This document shows, one piece after another, positions 34,001-43,130 of a DNA stretch of 64,000 bases. A model generated the notes under the pieces. The model was not told the origin of the DNA. It saw only the letters and a list, made by a program, of their open reading frames with translations, and did not search any database. The stretch is from Maribellus comscasis (GTDB taxonomy: Bacteria; Bacteroidota; Bacteroidia; Bacteroidales; Prolixibacteraceae), in the NCBI RefSeq assembly GCF_009762775.1, contig NZ_CP046401.1, positions 7,638,001-7,702,000 on the forward strand, given 5' to 3'. Each line of letters starts with the position of its first letter. Position 1 is the stretch's first letter. The position numbers and the translations under genes were made by a program.

Positions 34001-35411
34001 TTCAGTTTATTTTCATCAGGACACGATTCTTTTTGACAATATTACGATACGGGATGAAGCCAACAACACCGGAATTTTTGACGGAACTTTAGTTCACACA
34101 AATTTTCAGGATATGATTTACAACCTGTCTTTGAGCTCACAAAAAATTCTGGCGCTAAATACTTTGTCAAACAATAATGAACAATTTTACGGAAAAGTTT
34201 TTGCCAACGGAAGAGTTCAGATAACAGGTTTTAGAAAAGACGTAACCTTAAGTGGATCAGGCACAACGCTACCGGGAAGCAGTGTAAATATTATGCTGGA
34301 AAATGAAAGTGAAATTGAACAATATGACTTTATTCAGTTTGTTGCTGATGATAAACCGGAAGAACCTAAATTCTATTTCACAAACAACAAAGAAGATGAA
34401 GGTGATTTTCAAATGAATTTAACAATCAGAGCGACAGCAGATGCGCGCGCTCAATTGATTTATAATTCACAAATCGGTGATGTTATAAAAGCACAGGGAG
34501 AAGGTATTCTTCTGTTTGGAATGAACCGCGAGGGAGACATCACCCTTTCCGGAGATTATACGGTAGCAAAAGGTGATTATTTATTTACCCTTCAAAATGT
34601 GATCAACAAACGTTTCTCTATCGAACAAGGTGGCATACTGACCTGGTCGGGAGATCCGTACAATGCTGATATTGACTTAAATGCGGTATATAAACTAAAG
34701 GCCTCATTGTATGATTTACTCGCGAATAGTTACAACAATATTTATCAAAGTCAGCGGGTCCCCGTTGAATGTAAAATTAAACTTACAGAGGAATTGTCGA
34801 ATCCGAATATCGAATTCGAAATTGATTTCCCGAGTACAGAGGAAATGATTGTTGCACAATTGCAGCAATTTTTTAGTACCGACGAAGAAATGAATAAACA
34901 AATATTGTCGCTGTTGGTTTTGGGTAAATTCTACACACCCGAATATTTGAGAGGAACTTTTGCAGCCCAGAATCCTAATTTAATTGGAACAACTGCCAGC
35001 GAATTATTTTCAAACCAGCTGAGTAACTGGCTTTCGCAAATCAGTAATAATTGGGACATTGGGTTGAATTATCGTCCGGGAGATCAGATTACCAACGATG
35101 AAATCGAACTTGGATTGAGTACACAAATGTTTAATGACAGAGTAACAATCAACGGGAATATAGGAAACAACACCAATCCGAATTCTACTAACAACAGCCA
35201 GTTGGTTGGAGACTTCGATATTAATGTAAAACTTATCCCAAGCGGTAAAATACAGCTAAAGGCATACAACCGGTCAAACAATAATATATATTATGAAACT
35301 GCTCCCTATACACAAGGAGTAGGCTTTTCCGTCCAGGAGGATTATAATACATTTGAAGATTTACTGCAAAAATTACGTTCTTTATTCCGCAAAAAGAAAA
35401 GCAACGAATAG
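31044..35411 (+). CDS. tamB: TamB-domain (DUF490) translocation/assembly protein
   Basis: A large envelope-spanning protein of about 1455 residues. One N-terminal membrane anchor (IVLAVIFLLLAGGYF) precedes long beta-helical repeats and a C-terminal TamB domain (from about residue 1080: LSGSGTTLPGSSVNIMLENESEIEQYDFIQF, then GEGILLFGMNREGDITLSGDYTVAKGDYLF). TamB-type proteins help assemble outer-membrane proteins or shuttle lipids between membranes. No ATG precedes the anchor in frame: after the stop at 30993 the frame reads VRSKKYKIIKKGWKIVLIVL. Initiation must be at TTG 31044 or a rarer codon upstream, such as ATT 31017. Confidence 0.88.
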   Translation: MIVLAVIFLLLAGGYFSIQNSRVQTYLTQFFANQLSKQVHSKISVGKVKVAFFNKVILNDVLVEDLKSDTLFFTQKLSAKIDTLKIKKKHITFNELSLINNKINIERDSLTHFNFSHIISAFRTQKDTLNFWEINCNNFSFHQSEITFNDLYAEEKEKLFLNNINFDISDFELQTDSISLRINELNLNDGKNLFINSLSANFAFFGDSIRADSLYIKSNKSEIQNTSVSINFDKSRERSFSSAKLDVRFSNSNISFLEIAELVPSLRGMDMNVNLSGQIYGTLNDLKGKNLVVKTGENTSAFFDFYVNDVTDVENMYLFVDLKLSKTNFADLSKIKLPSASKIRTLSFPESFYEAGTITYRGNFSGFLNDFVTFGTFSSTMGTLTTDVSVMPQSEGTIKYRGKIDSRNFELGELLKIKNVGKVTFDGNVDGTFNKTQKTLNGKFNGFISELEAYDYTYQNIALDGTLDKHMFDGLLVVNDPNLVFDFTGQVNLNPEIPEFDFNLHLDKALPGKLNLSSNFPASEIAFNMAANFKGDKLDNLEGFIMVEDGFYKNRNGQFTLNGMELNSVHTDTTNLLTFNSDFFNIKVSGQYHFQSILDAFRKNANRYLPATNYEKLAHASENIFEYQIEANDLDTLTAIFTPKYKVETPFLLYGKLDSENTAFELEGSIPGIATKNLLVKNIFIGNKPTGDEYASKFRFGEVVLRNGMAIYNLTFDSKISDDVIDHQITWANSGDVTYSGTIKTKTTFLENDSTDHPLVAIEGAPSKIFIGDSVWQISPFSAMVDSTTIEINNFRFFKQDQQITIDGKISEDKSNILSAKFENINLGSFDEYLNREFDISGILDGSAGIFDFYNQRMILSDVGITGFRFKEQKIGNIVFTNYWNSAESVLNSELEVENNGKQRLYARGNYTPAEKKLNYDITTDSLSVVLLETLIRKNLSDIHGYATGHLKLHGGPEKLLIDGALLGSNAGLTIDYTQVKYTFNDSVYFHQDTILFDNITIRDEANNTGIFDGTLVHTNFQDMIYNLSLSSQKILALNTLSNNNEQFYGKVFANGRVQITGFRKDVTLSGSGTTLPGSSVNIMLENESEIEQYDFIQFVADDKPEEPKFYFTNNKEDEGDFQMNLTIRATADARAQLIYNSQIGDVIKAQGEGILLFGMNREGDITLSGDYTVAKGDYLFTLQNVINKRFSIEQGGILTWSGDPYNADIDLNAVYKLKASLYDLLANSYNNIYQSQRVPVECKIKLTEELSNPNIEFEIDFPSTEEMIVAQLQQFFSTDEEMNKQILSLLVLGKFYTPEYLRGTFAAQNPNLIGTTASELFSNQLSNWLSQISNNWDIGLNYRPGDQITNDEIELGLSTQMFNDRVTINGNIGNNTNPNSTNNSQLVGDFDINVKLIPSGKIQLKAYNRSNNNIYYETAPYTQGVGFSVQEDYNTFEDLLQKLRSLFRKKKSNE

Positions 35412-35633
35412 CATAATACTAAGTCAAAATAATTGAATCCCTAAAATAGCTTTTGTAAACTTTTCCCGACACAAAATATACCTGACAAAAATAGATGCAT
35501 GATGTTTACAAATTATTAAATTCGTCAAATCATGATTTAACAACATGAAAAATCGTTCAAATTCTTACTATAATTGAGATTTATCAACGGAGATAAAAGC
35601 TAATATCAAAAACTAATATCAAAAACTAATACT

Positions 35634-37013
35634 ATGTTTATCTTAATGGTTGTTATATTTGTTCTGGGCTATACAGCAATTGCCCTGGAGCATCCCCTTA
35701 AAGTCGACAAAGCAGCATCAGCTTTAATCATCGGTTCACTATGTTGGGTTTTATATATTTTAGGAGCAGAGGACATTCTGCATCTGGGATTTAGTCCTGC
35801 ATGGGAAACATTTCTTGCCGCTCATCCTGATGCTCATGGGTTGCACGCCATGCACGAATTTATCGTTGAATATGAAATCATTCATCATCTTGGCGAAATT
35901 GGAGAGATTTTGTTTTTCCTTATGGGAGCAATGACTATTGTTGAAGTTGTTGATCAACACGAAGGGTTCAAAATCATCACGGACAAAATCAAAACTACAA
36001 ACAAAGTAAAACTCCTTTGGATATTAAGCATCCTTACATTTTTTATGTCGGCACTGCTGGATAACCTGACAACAACAATTGTTCTGGTGGCTCTGCTGCG
36101 AAAACTGATAGACGACAAACAAACCCGTTGGTTTTTTGCAAGTATGGTGGTATTGGCGGCAAATGCCGGTGGAGCGTGGTCGCCAATCGGAGATGTTACT
36201 ACCATCATGCTTTGGATCGGAGGACAGGTTACTACACTTAAAATTATTGAGGGAGTAATTCTCCCCAGTTTGGTGTGTATGGTTGTTCCTTTGCTTATTT
36301 TATCTTTTACCATGAAAGGAAATGTAACACGTCCGGATTTGATTGATGACGACATAGAATATACCACACCCAAAGAAAGAACCTTATTTTTAATTTTAGG
36401 AGTGGGCGGTTTACTGTTTGTTCCTGTATTTAAAACCGTAACGCATTTACCTCCTTATATGGGAATGTTACTCTCTTTAGGTATCCTCTGGGTTGTTGGG
36501 GAAATAATCCACAGGGATAAACCGGCAGAAATTAAAGATAAGTTGAAAGTAACAGCAGTTCTTCGAAAAATTGATGTTCCGACAGTACTTTTCTTTTTAG
36601 GTATTTTATCCGCTGTCGCATCTCTTCAATCTGCAGGTCATTTAAATATTCTGGCTCAATTTCTTGACGAAAAATTAGGAAATATTTTCTTAATTGATTT
36701 GGCTATTGGTGTATTGTCTTCCATTGTAGACAATGTGCCTCTTGTTGCCGGGGCCATGGGAATGTATCCGGTACATGAAGTTGGAGTAACGGGTTATCAG
36801 GCATTTTTTGTTCAGGATGGAGCATTTTGGGAATTCCTGGCCTATACAGCGGGTACCGGAGGCAGCATTTTAATTATTGGTTCAGCTGCTGGTGTAGCAG
36901 CAATGGGACTCGAAAAAATTGATTTTATCTGGTACCTGAAAAAAATATCCTGGCTGGCAATTATAGGATATCTTGCAGGTGCTGCCGTTTACTATATCGA
37001 ATTTGGTTTATAA
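35634..37013 (+). CDS. nhaD: NhaD-type Na+/H+ antiporter
   Basis: A 459-residue polytopic antiporter of the ion transporter superfamily with about eleven hydrophobic segments. Family stretches are SALLDNLTTTIVLVALLRKL, MVVLAANAGGAWSPIGDVTTIMLW, FLGILSAVASLQSAGHL, and SSIVDNVPLVAGAMGMYP, which carry the paired Asp and polar residues of the half-helices. It exports Na+ (Li+) for H+, fitting a marine or salt-exposed host. The leader contains two and a half copies of CTAATATCAAAAA just before the ATG. Confidence 0.92.
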   Translation: MFILMVVIFVLGYTAIALEHPLKVDKAASALIIGSLCWVLYILGAEDILHLGFSPAWETFLAAHPDAHGLHAMHEFIVEYEIIHHLGEIGEILFFLMGAMTIVEVVDQHEGFKIITDKIKTTNKVKLLWILSILTFFMSALLDNLTTTIVLVALLRKLIDDKQTRWFFASMVVLAANAGGAWSPIGDVTTIMLWIGGQVTTLKIIEGVILPSLVCMVVPLLILSFTMKGNVTRPDLIDDDIEYTTPKERTLFLILGVGGLLFVPVFKTVTHLPPYMGMLLSLGILWVVGEIIHRDKPAEIKDKLKVTAVLRKIDVPTVLFFLGILSAVASLQSAGHLNILAQFLDEKLGNIFLIDLAIGVLSSIVDNVPLVAGAMGMYPVHEVGVTGYQAFFVQDGAFWEFLAYTAGTGGSILIIGSAAGVAAMGLEKIDFIWYLKKISWLAIIGYLAGAAVYYIEFGL

Positions 37014-37096
37014 CCTATTAAAATCAAATTGTTCATAACTTAAACGACGACGGCATAAATCCACCCGCTGGATTTTAAAATATTGCTTAATTTCGC

Positions 37097-37137
37097 GAGG
37101 TATAATAATATTTAATGTTATACCTCGTTTTGTTTTT
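37097..37137 (+). terminator. rho-independent terminator after nhaD
   Basis: GAGGTATAA (37097-37105) and TTATACCTC (37118-37126) form a perfect 9-bp stem with a 12-nt loop, followed by GTTTTGTTTTT. It lies 84 bp after the nhaD stop and 29 bp before exbB, so it insulates the ExbB operon. Confidence 0.7.
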
Positions 37138-37165
37138 AGTTTTAAAAGAATAACTGTAAATACCC

Positions 37166-37858
37166 ATGTTTCAACTTTTAATGATTCAAGCTGACATGGC
37201 TACTGAGATGGATTCAATAGCCGCAGGACAAGAAGGAATAACCACCAAATTTATCGACCTCGCTTTTAAAGGCGGGTGGATTATGATACCTATTATATTG
37301 CTTTCTTTTATAGCAGTATATATCTTTTTCGACCGATATTTTGCAATAAAAAGAGCCGGTAAGTTTGATTCAGGCTTGCTCGAAAAAATCAAGGTATATA
37401 TCACAAATGGGAAAATTGATGCTGCGGTGGCTCTTTGCAGAAGTAATTCAAATCCGGCATCCAGAATGATTGAAAAAGGTATCAGCAGGATAGGAAGGCC
37501 ACTAAATGATGTAAATGCCGCCATTGAAAATATTGGTAATCTTGAAATTTCGAAGCTGGAAAAAGGGTTGCCGGTTCTGGCTTCAGTTGCAGGAGGAGCC
37601 CCGATGATAGGATTCCTGGGAACGGTAATGGGAATGATTCAGGCCTTTTATGATATGTCGAATGCCGGCAACAATATTGATGTTACCTTACTTTCAACCG
37701 GTATTTATCAGGCAATGGTAACTACGGTTGCAGGATTGATTGTTGGAATTATCGCATATTTTGCGTATAATATTTTGGTTTCGAATGTTGAAAAGGTAGT
37801 TTTTAAAATGGAAGCTACCACTTCTGAATTTATGGATTTGTTGAATGAACCTGCCTAA
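37166..37858 (+). CDS. exbB: MotA/TolQ/ExbB proton channel protein
   Basis: A 230-residue ExbB-like inner-membrane proton channel. Three membrane segments are visible: GGWIMIPIILLSFIAVYIFFDRYF, ASVAGGAPMIGFLGTVMGMIQAFYDM (with the family G-x-x-GTVxGM motif) and MVTTVAGLIVGIIAYFAYNIL. It has an N-terminal extension of about 35 residues before the first segment. It forms a complex with the ExbD 11 bp downstream and the TonB protein after it, powering outer-membrane transport with proton flow. Confidence 0.93.
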   Translation: MFQLLMIQADMATEMDSIAAGQEGITTKFIDLAFKGGWIMIPIILLSFIAVYIFFDRYFAIKRAGKFDSGLLEKIKVYITNGKIDAAVALCRSNSNPASRMIEKGISRIGRPLNDVNAAIENIGNLEISKLEKGLPVLASVAGGAPMIGFLGTVMGMIQAFYDMSNAGNNIDVTLLSTGIYQAMVTTVAGLIVGIIAYFAYNILVSNVEKVVFKMEATTSEFMDLLNEPA

Positions 37859-37869
37859 AATTTTTTATA

Positions 37870-38280
37870 ATGGCACTAAAAAAAAGAAATAAAGTAAATG
37901 CGGCATTTAGCATGTCATCGATGACAGATATTGTATTTCTGTTGCTTATATTCTTTATGGTTACTTCTACATTAATAGCTCCCAACGCTTTAAAACTGTT
38001 ATTGCCGCAAAGCAACAACCAAACGGCGGCAAAACCAATTACTGCAATTTCTATTACTAAAGATATAAAATACTACATCAACGACGATGGAAAACAAACA
38101 AGGGTAACATTTAATGAAATTGAACCGTTTTTGGTAAATAAGTTTGGCACGGGAAATGATGATATCTACATATCTCTTCATACCGACAAATCAGTTCCGG
38201 TTGAAGAAGTAGTAAAAATTATGAATATAGCGAGGAGGAACAGTTACAAAATGATATTGGCAACTGCTCCGGAGGGGTAA
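37870..38280 (+). CDS. exbD: ExbD/TolR biopolymer transport protein
   Basis: A 136-residue single-pass protein. The membrane helix carries the conserved proton-relaying Asp in MSSMTDIVFLLLIFFMVTSTL (residues 15-35). The periplasmic part (YINDDGKQTRVTF, DIYISLHTDKSVPVEEVVKIMNIARRN) has the ExbD fold. Partner of ExbB. Its stop is directly followed by the TonB gene (TAAAATG). Confidence 0.93.
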   Translation: MALKKRNKVNAAFSMSSMTDIVFLLLIFFMVTSTLIAPNALKLLLPQSNNQTAAKPITAISITKDIKYYINDDGKQTRVTFNEIEPFLVNKFGTGNDDIYISLHTDKSVPVEEVVKIMNIARRNSYKMILATAPEG

Positions 38281-38281
38281 A

Positions 38282-39307
38282 ATGAGTTTTTACAAAGAAC
38301 ATAAAAGAGGAATAATAGGTACAGTAATTTATCATGTTATAATTCTACTGTTGTTGATTCTTCTGGGTTTTTTCACACCACTGCCACTACCCGGAGAAGA
38401 AGGTATCCTTGTAAACTTTGGGAACAGTGAAAACGGATTGGGAAATCGCGAACCCAGTCCGCAAAGAAGAAACCCGGAACCCGTACAATCACAACCTGTC
38501 CAACAGGAAGAAAGACAACAACAGACTCCCCCACCCGTTACAACACCACCTCCTTCAACTCCCGAACCGGAACCTGCCGAGGAAGTTGCCATGACTCAGG
38601 ATTACGAAAAGACAGCTGCGATTGAAGCTGCTGAAAAGAAGAAAAGAGAAGAAGAGGCTGAAAAACGTAAAAAACAGCTGGAGGAAAAACGTAAACGTCA
38701 GGAACAGATAGAAAGAGAACGCCAACGTCAGGCGGAACTGGAAAGGATAAAACAGGAAGAAATAGAACGTCAGCGTCAGGCTGAGCTAGAGAGAAAAAGA
38801 CTGGAAGAAGCCGAGCGGAAAAGAAAAGAAGAAGAGCAACGAAAAATAAGTGAAATAAACTCACGGGCGCAAGGTGCTTTTGGTGAAAGCGGTTCCGGCT
38901 CAGGTGGCCAGGGAAACAGTGACGGGAAAAGTCAGGGAGCGACATTCCCGGGCGGAAACCAGGGAGTTCCAACAGGCGATCCCAATGCCGGAACATATGG
39001 ACCGGGAGGCAGTGGATCAGGAAACCAAGGTTCCGGGCCGTCATTCAGTTTGGATGGTCGATCGGCAAGTTCTCTACCTCGTCCGCGGTATCCGGGAAAT
39101 GACGAAGGAACTGTGGTCGTGAAAATAACAGTTGATAAATTTGGGAAAGTTACCGCAGCAGAACCAGGAGTCAGAGGTACCACTATAATGAATCAACAAT
39201 TTTGGAACGAAGCAAAACAAGCTGCTCTAAAAGCAAAATTCAATGCTGATGACAGCGCCCCCGCTTTTCAGCAAGGGACAATTACATACCGTTTTGTTTT
39301 GGATTAA
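38282..39307 (+). CDS. TonB-family energy transducer
   Basis: A 341-residue TonB-like protein. An N-terminal membrane helix (GTVIYHVIILLLLILLGFF) precedes a Pro/Gln-rich stretch (about 55-95) and a long charged Lys/Glu/Arg/Gln helix (about 110-190). A Gly/Ser-rich linker (about 195-255) leads to a C-terminal TonB-like domain with VVVKITVDKFGKVTAAEPGV. The usual C-terminal YP motif is seen only loosely (LPRPRYPGNDEG before the domain). The rigid helix plus flexible linker would span the periplasm. One base from exbD, so same operon. Confidence 0.85.
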   Translation: MSFYKEHKRGIIGTVIYHVIILLLLILLGFFTPLPLPGEEGILVNFGNSENGLGNREPSPQRRNPEPVQSQPVQQEERQQQTPPPVTTPPPSTPEPEPAEEVAMTQDYEKTAAIEAAEKKKREEEAEKRKKQLEEKRKRQEQIERERQRQAELERIKQEEIERQRQAELERKRLEEAERKRKEEEQRKISEINSRAQGAFGESGSGSGGQGNSDGKSQGATFPGGNQGVPTGDPNAGTYGPGGSGSGNQGSGPSFSLDGRSASSLPRPRYPGNDEGTVVVKITVDKFGKVTAAEPGVRGTTIMNQQFWNEAKQAALKAKFNADDSAPAFQQGTITYRFVLD

Positions 39308-39405
39308 TAATCGAATACTTCTGTCCTTCTTTTTCTTCTGTTGAAGGATGATAAAAATCAAAGATTATGTCTGTTATTTTTTTGTGATTTGCACAAAAAA
39401 ATAAC

Positions 39406-40329
39406 ATGGCCTTTCTCACAAAAGATAAAATATTCAGTAGAAAATGGATAATTGATTACCTGTTTATCCTAAGTGGTTCACTTATTCTGGCTGCAGGATT
39501 TGTGTATTTCGTAACTCCGCACAGGATAGTTCCCGGCGGCGTTTACGGCATTGCAATTGTTGTTCACTATATGACTCAGGGAATGTTCTCTTTCTGGCCT
39601 GACGGAATTCCAATCGGATTATTCGGGCTTATTCTAAATATTCCCTTAACCATTGCAGGTATAAGAATTCTCGGGCCACGCTTCGGAATTAAAACCATCG
39701 TAGGATTTGTCTTAACATCTGTTTTTATTGATAGCATAACATACTTACGCCCGGATGGAAATACTCCTTTGGTTAATGATGTTTTACTCTCCTGTGTTTT
39801 TGGAGGAGTTTTAATCGGCTTTGGTCTTGGTTTAATTTTTAAATCAAGAGCAACATCGGGAGGCTCGGATATTATAGCCATGATAATTGCAAAATATACG
39901 CGTCTTCAATTGGGAAAACTCATGATTTATGTTGATTCAACTATCGTTTTGCTTGGGTTGCTGGCTTTTCGCGATTGGCATATCCCTCTTTATTCCTGGG
40001 TAGTAATCTATATTACAGGGCGTGCTATTGACATGACTCTTGAAGGTGCAGACTACAACAAAGCGCTTTTGATTATTTCAAAGAAACACCTTCAAATTAA
40101 AAATAAACTCCTCGTCGATCTTGAACGCGGCGGGACATATTTAAGAGGAGAAGGTATGTTTACAGGAGAAGAAAAACAAATCATTTATACCGTAGTCAGC
40201 AGACGCGAAGTCGCTATTTTGGAAGAATATATCAGTAAAATTGATCCTGATGCTTTTATTACCGTAATGGACACAAAGGAAATTTTGGGTGAAGGTTTTC
40301 AGAGTTTAAACTCAAAATTGGATTCCTGA
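39406..40329 (+). CDS. YitT family membrane protein
   Basis: A 307-residue YitT-type protein (DUF161 + DUF2179). Five to six hydrophobic segments occupy the first ~190 residues, including GSLILAAGFVYFVTPHRIVPGGVYGIAIV and the family loop LGLIFKSRATSGGSDIIAMI. The soluble DUF2179 domain (GGTYLRGEGMFTGEEKQIIYTVVSRREVAIL) is C-terminal. Function not established; it is often proposed as a transporter. Monocistronic between the ExbBD-TonB operon and the patatin gene. Confidence 0.92.
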   Translation: MAFLTKDKIFSRKWIIDYLFILSGSLILAAGFVYFVTPHRIVPGGVYGIAIVVHYMTQGMFSFWPDGIPIGLFGLILNIPLTIAGIRILGPRFGIKTIVGFVLTSVFIDSITYLRPDGNTPLVNDVLLSCVFGGVLIGFGLGLIFKSRATSGGSDIIAMIIAKYTRLQLGKLMIYVDSTIVLLGLLAFRDWHIPLYSWVVIYITGRAIDMTLEGADYNKALLIISKKHLQIKNKLLVDLERGGTYLRGEGMFTGEEKQIIYTVVSRREVAILEEYISKIDPDAFITVMDTKEILGEGFQSLNSKLDS

Positions 40330-40485
40330 GATCTAATCGTTCTGAAATCTTTTAACTAACACATCTCCATTTACTCTGATTTTTCCTCTTTTCACCGAGA
40401 AAAATAGAATCTTTCTACTATTTTAAATAAATACAAACAGTCAATTTTGTAATTTTGAGCCATTCAGAAGCATCAAATTTACGCC

Positions 40486-42780
40486 ATGACCGGAAAATTC
40501 ATACTTATCTTTTTCCTTATCTTTCTCTTAGCTGTCGAATCAAACGCGCAGTCGGTAGGACTGGTTTTGAGTGGAGGTGGAGCAAAGGGCATGGCACATA
40601 TTGGAGTTATCAGGGTACTAGAAGAAAACAATATTCCGATTGACTATATTGCCGGTACTTCTATTGGCGCAATCGTCGGAGGACTTTATGCAGCAGGTTA
40701 TACACCAGACGAGATGGAAGAGCTGTTTAAATCTGACGATTTTTATTTTTGGTCGACCGGAAAAATTCAGGAAGAATACAGATATTATTTCAAGCAGCCG
40801 GAAGAAAATCCGTCGTGGTTCGAACTAAGAATTACCAAAAGAGATGACAAAGTTAAATTACTTCCTCCCACAAGTTTGATTCCGGAGGAGCAAATGGACT
40901 TTGCCTTTATGGAGTTGCTTGCCACTACAAATTCGGCTTGTGAAAATGATTTTGACAGTTTGATGATTCCCTTTTTTTGCGTTGCAACCGATGTGTATAA
41001 CCACGAACCGGTTGTTTTACGGGAAGGAGACATGGGAGAAGCCGTTCGGGCTTCAATGACCGTTCCTGTTTACTTTAAACCTATTGAAATTAACGGAACT
41101 TTACTTTTCGACGGAGGTATTGTAAATAATTTTCCTCATGATATCATGACTGATTTGTACAAGCCTGATATTATTATCGGTCATAAAGTTGCAAGCGACC
41201 CTAAAGCAGCGGCGCCAGACGATGTTATGGAACAAATCTCAAATATGGTCATGCGCCCAACCAATTTTAAAATAAAACCAGAGGAAGGAATTTTGCTCGA
41301 GACCAACTTTACGAATGTTAATTTACTCGATTTTAACAAAATTGAAACTGCAATAGAAGCCGGGAGAAATACTGCGACAGTACTCATCGACAGTATAAAA
41401 ACAAGAGTTCACCGGAGAGTTCCCCTGGAAGTTGTTCAACAAAAAAGAGAAGAATTTAATGCCAAAAAACCACAGCTTTTTTTCCAGAATATACAAGTTG
41501 AAGGAATTGAGGACACCGAGCAAAGGCGATTTATAATTCAATCCATAAAACACCACTTTAACGTCGTTTCGCTCTCTTTATTAAAAAAAGAATATTTTAA
41601 ACTGGTTGCCGACGAGAACGTAAAATCTATTCGACCGATTGCCCGATACAACAAAGAAACAGGTTATTTTGATCTTCACCTAAAAGTGGAGCCGGAGAAA
41701 AAGTTCAAAGTGAATATTGGCGGAAATATTTCAACAAAACCGATTAATCAGGGATTTGCCAGCATCGATTACCGCGCGTTTAACGGAAGAGCGTATAATA
41801 TCAATTCTAATATATATTTTGGGAGATTTTACAGTTCGTTTAAACTGGGCGGTCGTATAGATTTTCCATGGCGGGTGCCTTTCTATATTGCCGGATATTC
41901 AACATTAAACCGCTGGGATTTCTTTGCTTCAAGCTCAGAACTCTTTTTTGAAGATGTCCGTCCACCTTACATTATTCAGGACGAATATAATTTTAGATTA
42001 GAAGCCGGTTTTCCGCTTGGGCTGCACAGTAAGTTTTATTCAGGAATCGCCTATTCAAGCTCCACTGATGAATATTATCAGACAAATATTTTTAAAAAGG
42101 AAGACGACCCGGACCAAACAACTTTTAATGGATTGGTTACACAGGCCCAAATTGAAAGCAATTCGCTAAATTATAAACAATATGCAACCGAGGGGGAATT
42201 TGGCTACCTCTCCGCAAAATACATTACTGGGAAAGAAACCAATCTCCCGGGAACAACATCCAGTAACGCTTTTAAGACAACTAAAAATCACAATTTTTAC
42301 ATTTTAAAGGCACATACGACAAAATATTTCAGGTTTGGCAGGGCATTTTCGCTGGGAACTCACGCTGAAGCAGTTTTTAGTAATAAATTACTGATGCAAA
42401 ATTATCGTTCTACTTTGCTTGCCGCGCCAGGATTCTACCCCACTCCACACAGCAAGTCTCTTTTTATCGAGAATTTTCACTCAAATAATTATCTGGCCGG
42501 CGGTTTAAGCACAATAATTAACTTTAATCCATCGGTGCATTTAAGACTTGAAGGTTATGGGTTTGTTCCGATGAAAGAAGAATTAAGCAATGCTGATTTA
42601 ACGGCATATCAAAATACAAACACTTTTGAAAACTACTATTTACAGGGTATGGCTGCTTTGGTTTATCAAACGGGGATAGGTCCGGTAAGTGTTGCTTTGA
42701 ACTATTACGAAAAAGAAAATACAAACTTCTATTTAACGTTGAACTTTGGTTATGTTCTGTTTAACAAACGAGGGTTTTGA
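40486..42780 (+). CDS. patatin-like phospholipase with outer-membrane barrel
   Basis: A 764-residue protein. It has a signal peptide (ILIFFLIFLLAVESNAQS) and a patatin domain at about 27-300. The oxyanion loop is LSGGGAKGMAHIGVI, the nucleophile is in AGTSIGAIVGG, and the Asp is in LFDGGIVNNFP. A POTRA-like stretch follows (FFQNIQVEGIEDTEQ) and then a C-terminal beta-barrel of alternating strands ending FGYVLFNKRGF, with aromatic-rich strands. This is the PlpD-like type V autotransporter layout in which the lipase is tethered at the outer membrane. Ser-Asp dyad intact. Confidence 0.92.
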   Translation: MTGKFILIFFLIFLLAVESNAQSVGLVLSGGGAKGMAHIGVIRVLEENNIPIDYIAGTSIGAIVGGLYAAGYTPDEMEELFKSDDFYFWSTGKIQEEYRYYFKQPEENPSWFELRITKRDDKVKLLPPTSLIPEEQMDFAFMELLATTNSACENDFDSLMIPFFCVATDVYNHEPVVLREGDMGEAVRASMTVPVYFKPIEINGTLLFDGGIVNNFPHDIMTDLYKPDIIIGHKVASDPKAAAPDDVMEQISNMVMRPTNFKIKPEEGILLETNFTNVNLLDFNKIETAIEAGRNTATVLIDSIKTRVHRRVPLEVVQQKREEFNAKKPQLFFQNIQVEGIEDTEQRRFIIQSIKHHFNVVSLSLLKKEYFKLVADENVKSIRPIARYNKETGYFDLHLKVEPEKKFKVNIGGNISTKPINQGFASIDYRAFNGRAYNINSNIYFGRFYSSFKLGGRIDFPWRVPFYIAGYSTLNRWDFFASSSELFFEDVRPPYIIQDEYNFRLEAGFPLGLHSKFYSGIAYSSSTDEYYQTNIFKKEDDPDQTTFNGLVTQAQIESNSLNYKQYATEGEFGYLSAKYITGKETNLPGTTSSNAFKTTKNHNFYILKAHTTKYFRFGRAFSLGTHAEAVFSNKLLMQNYRSTLLAAPGFYPTPHSKSLFIENFHSNNYLAGGLSTIINFNPSVHLRLEGYGFVPMKEELSNADLTAYQNTNTFENYYLQGMAALVYQTGIGPVSVALNYYEKENTNFYLTLNFGYVLFNKRGF

Positions 42781-42789
42781 CAAAATTTA

Positions 42790-43122
42790 TCATCTGCCAA
42801 AATGCGGCGTTTGAGGATCAAACTGAAATGAAATTTCTACAATTCCTTTTACCCTGCCATTCTCCTTCCAGGGAGTTTGATAAATAATTTTTCTGACACC
42901 ATTTTTTTCTGTAGTATACATATTATCCGCAGGATTTTTCAGCATTTCTTTTAATTTCGATTTTGCCGGCTCAGGATGATAGTCCACCAAATTGGAACCA
43001 AGCAATTGCTCTCCACCATATTTATGAAATTGTTTTACAGAATATTCATTCATATACACAATTACTCCCTCGAGGTCGCAAACTGTTATTGCACCGTTAA
43101 ATCCTTCCGCCCAATCAATCAT
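42790..43122 (-). CDS. single PAS-domain protein
   Basis: A 110-residue protein that is essentially one PAS domain (GAITVCDLEGVIVYMNEYSVKQFHKYGGEQLLGSNLVDYHPEPAKSKLKEML, then WKENGRVKGIVEISFQF). No output domain. It could bind a small ligand or act as a stand-alone sensor. It converges with the patatin gene (9-bp gap) and starts 8 bp after the stop of the GH16-like gene, probably in one operon with it. Confidence 0.8.
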   Translation of the reverse strand: MIDWAEGFNGAITVCDLEGVIVYMNEYSVKQFHKYGGEQLLGSNLVDYHPEPAKSKLKEMLKNPADNMYTTEKNGVRKIIYQTPWKENGRVKGIVEISFQFDPQTPHFGR

Positions 43123-43130
43123 ACAACACT

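Noticed and set aside
38538..39044. 168-codon minus-strand frame opposite the TonB-family gene
   Set aside because: A shadow of the biased Glu/Lys/Arg and Gly/Ser codons of the transducer; the plus-strand gene is clearly real.
37870..39307. TolR-Pal type envelope system instead of ExbD-TonB
   Set aside because: The third gene has the TonB-like C-terminal domain and no TolA, TolB or Pal follows, so ExbB-ExbD-TonB fits better.
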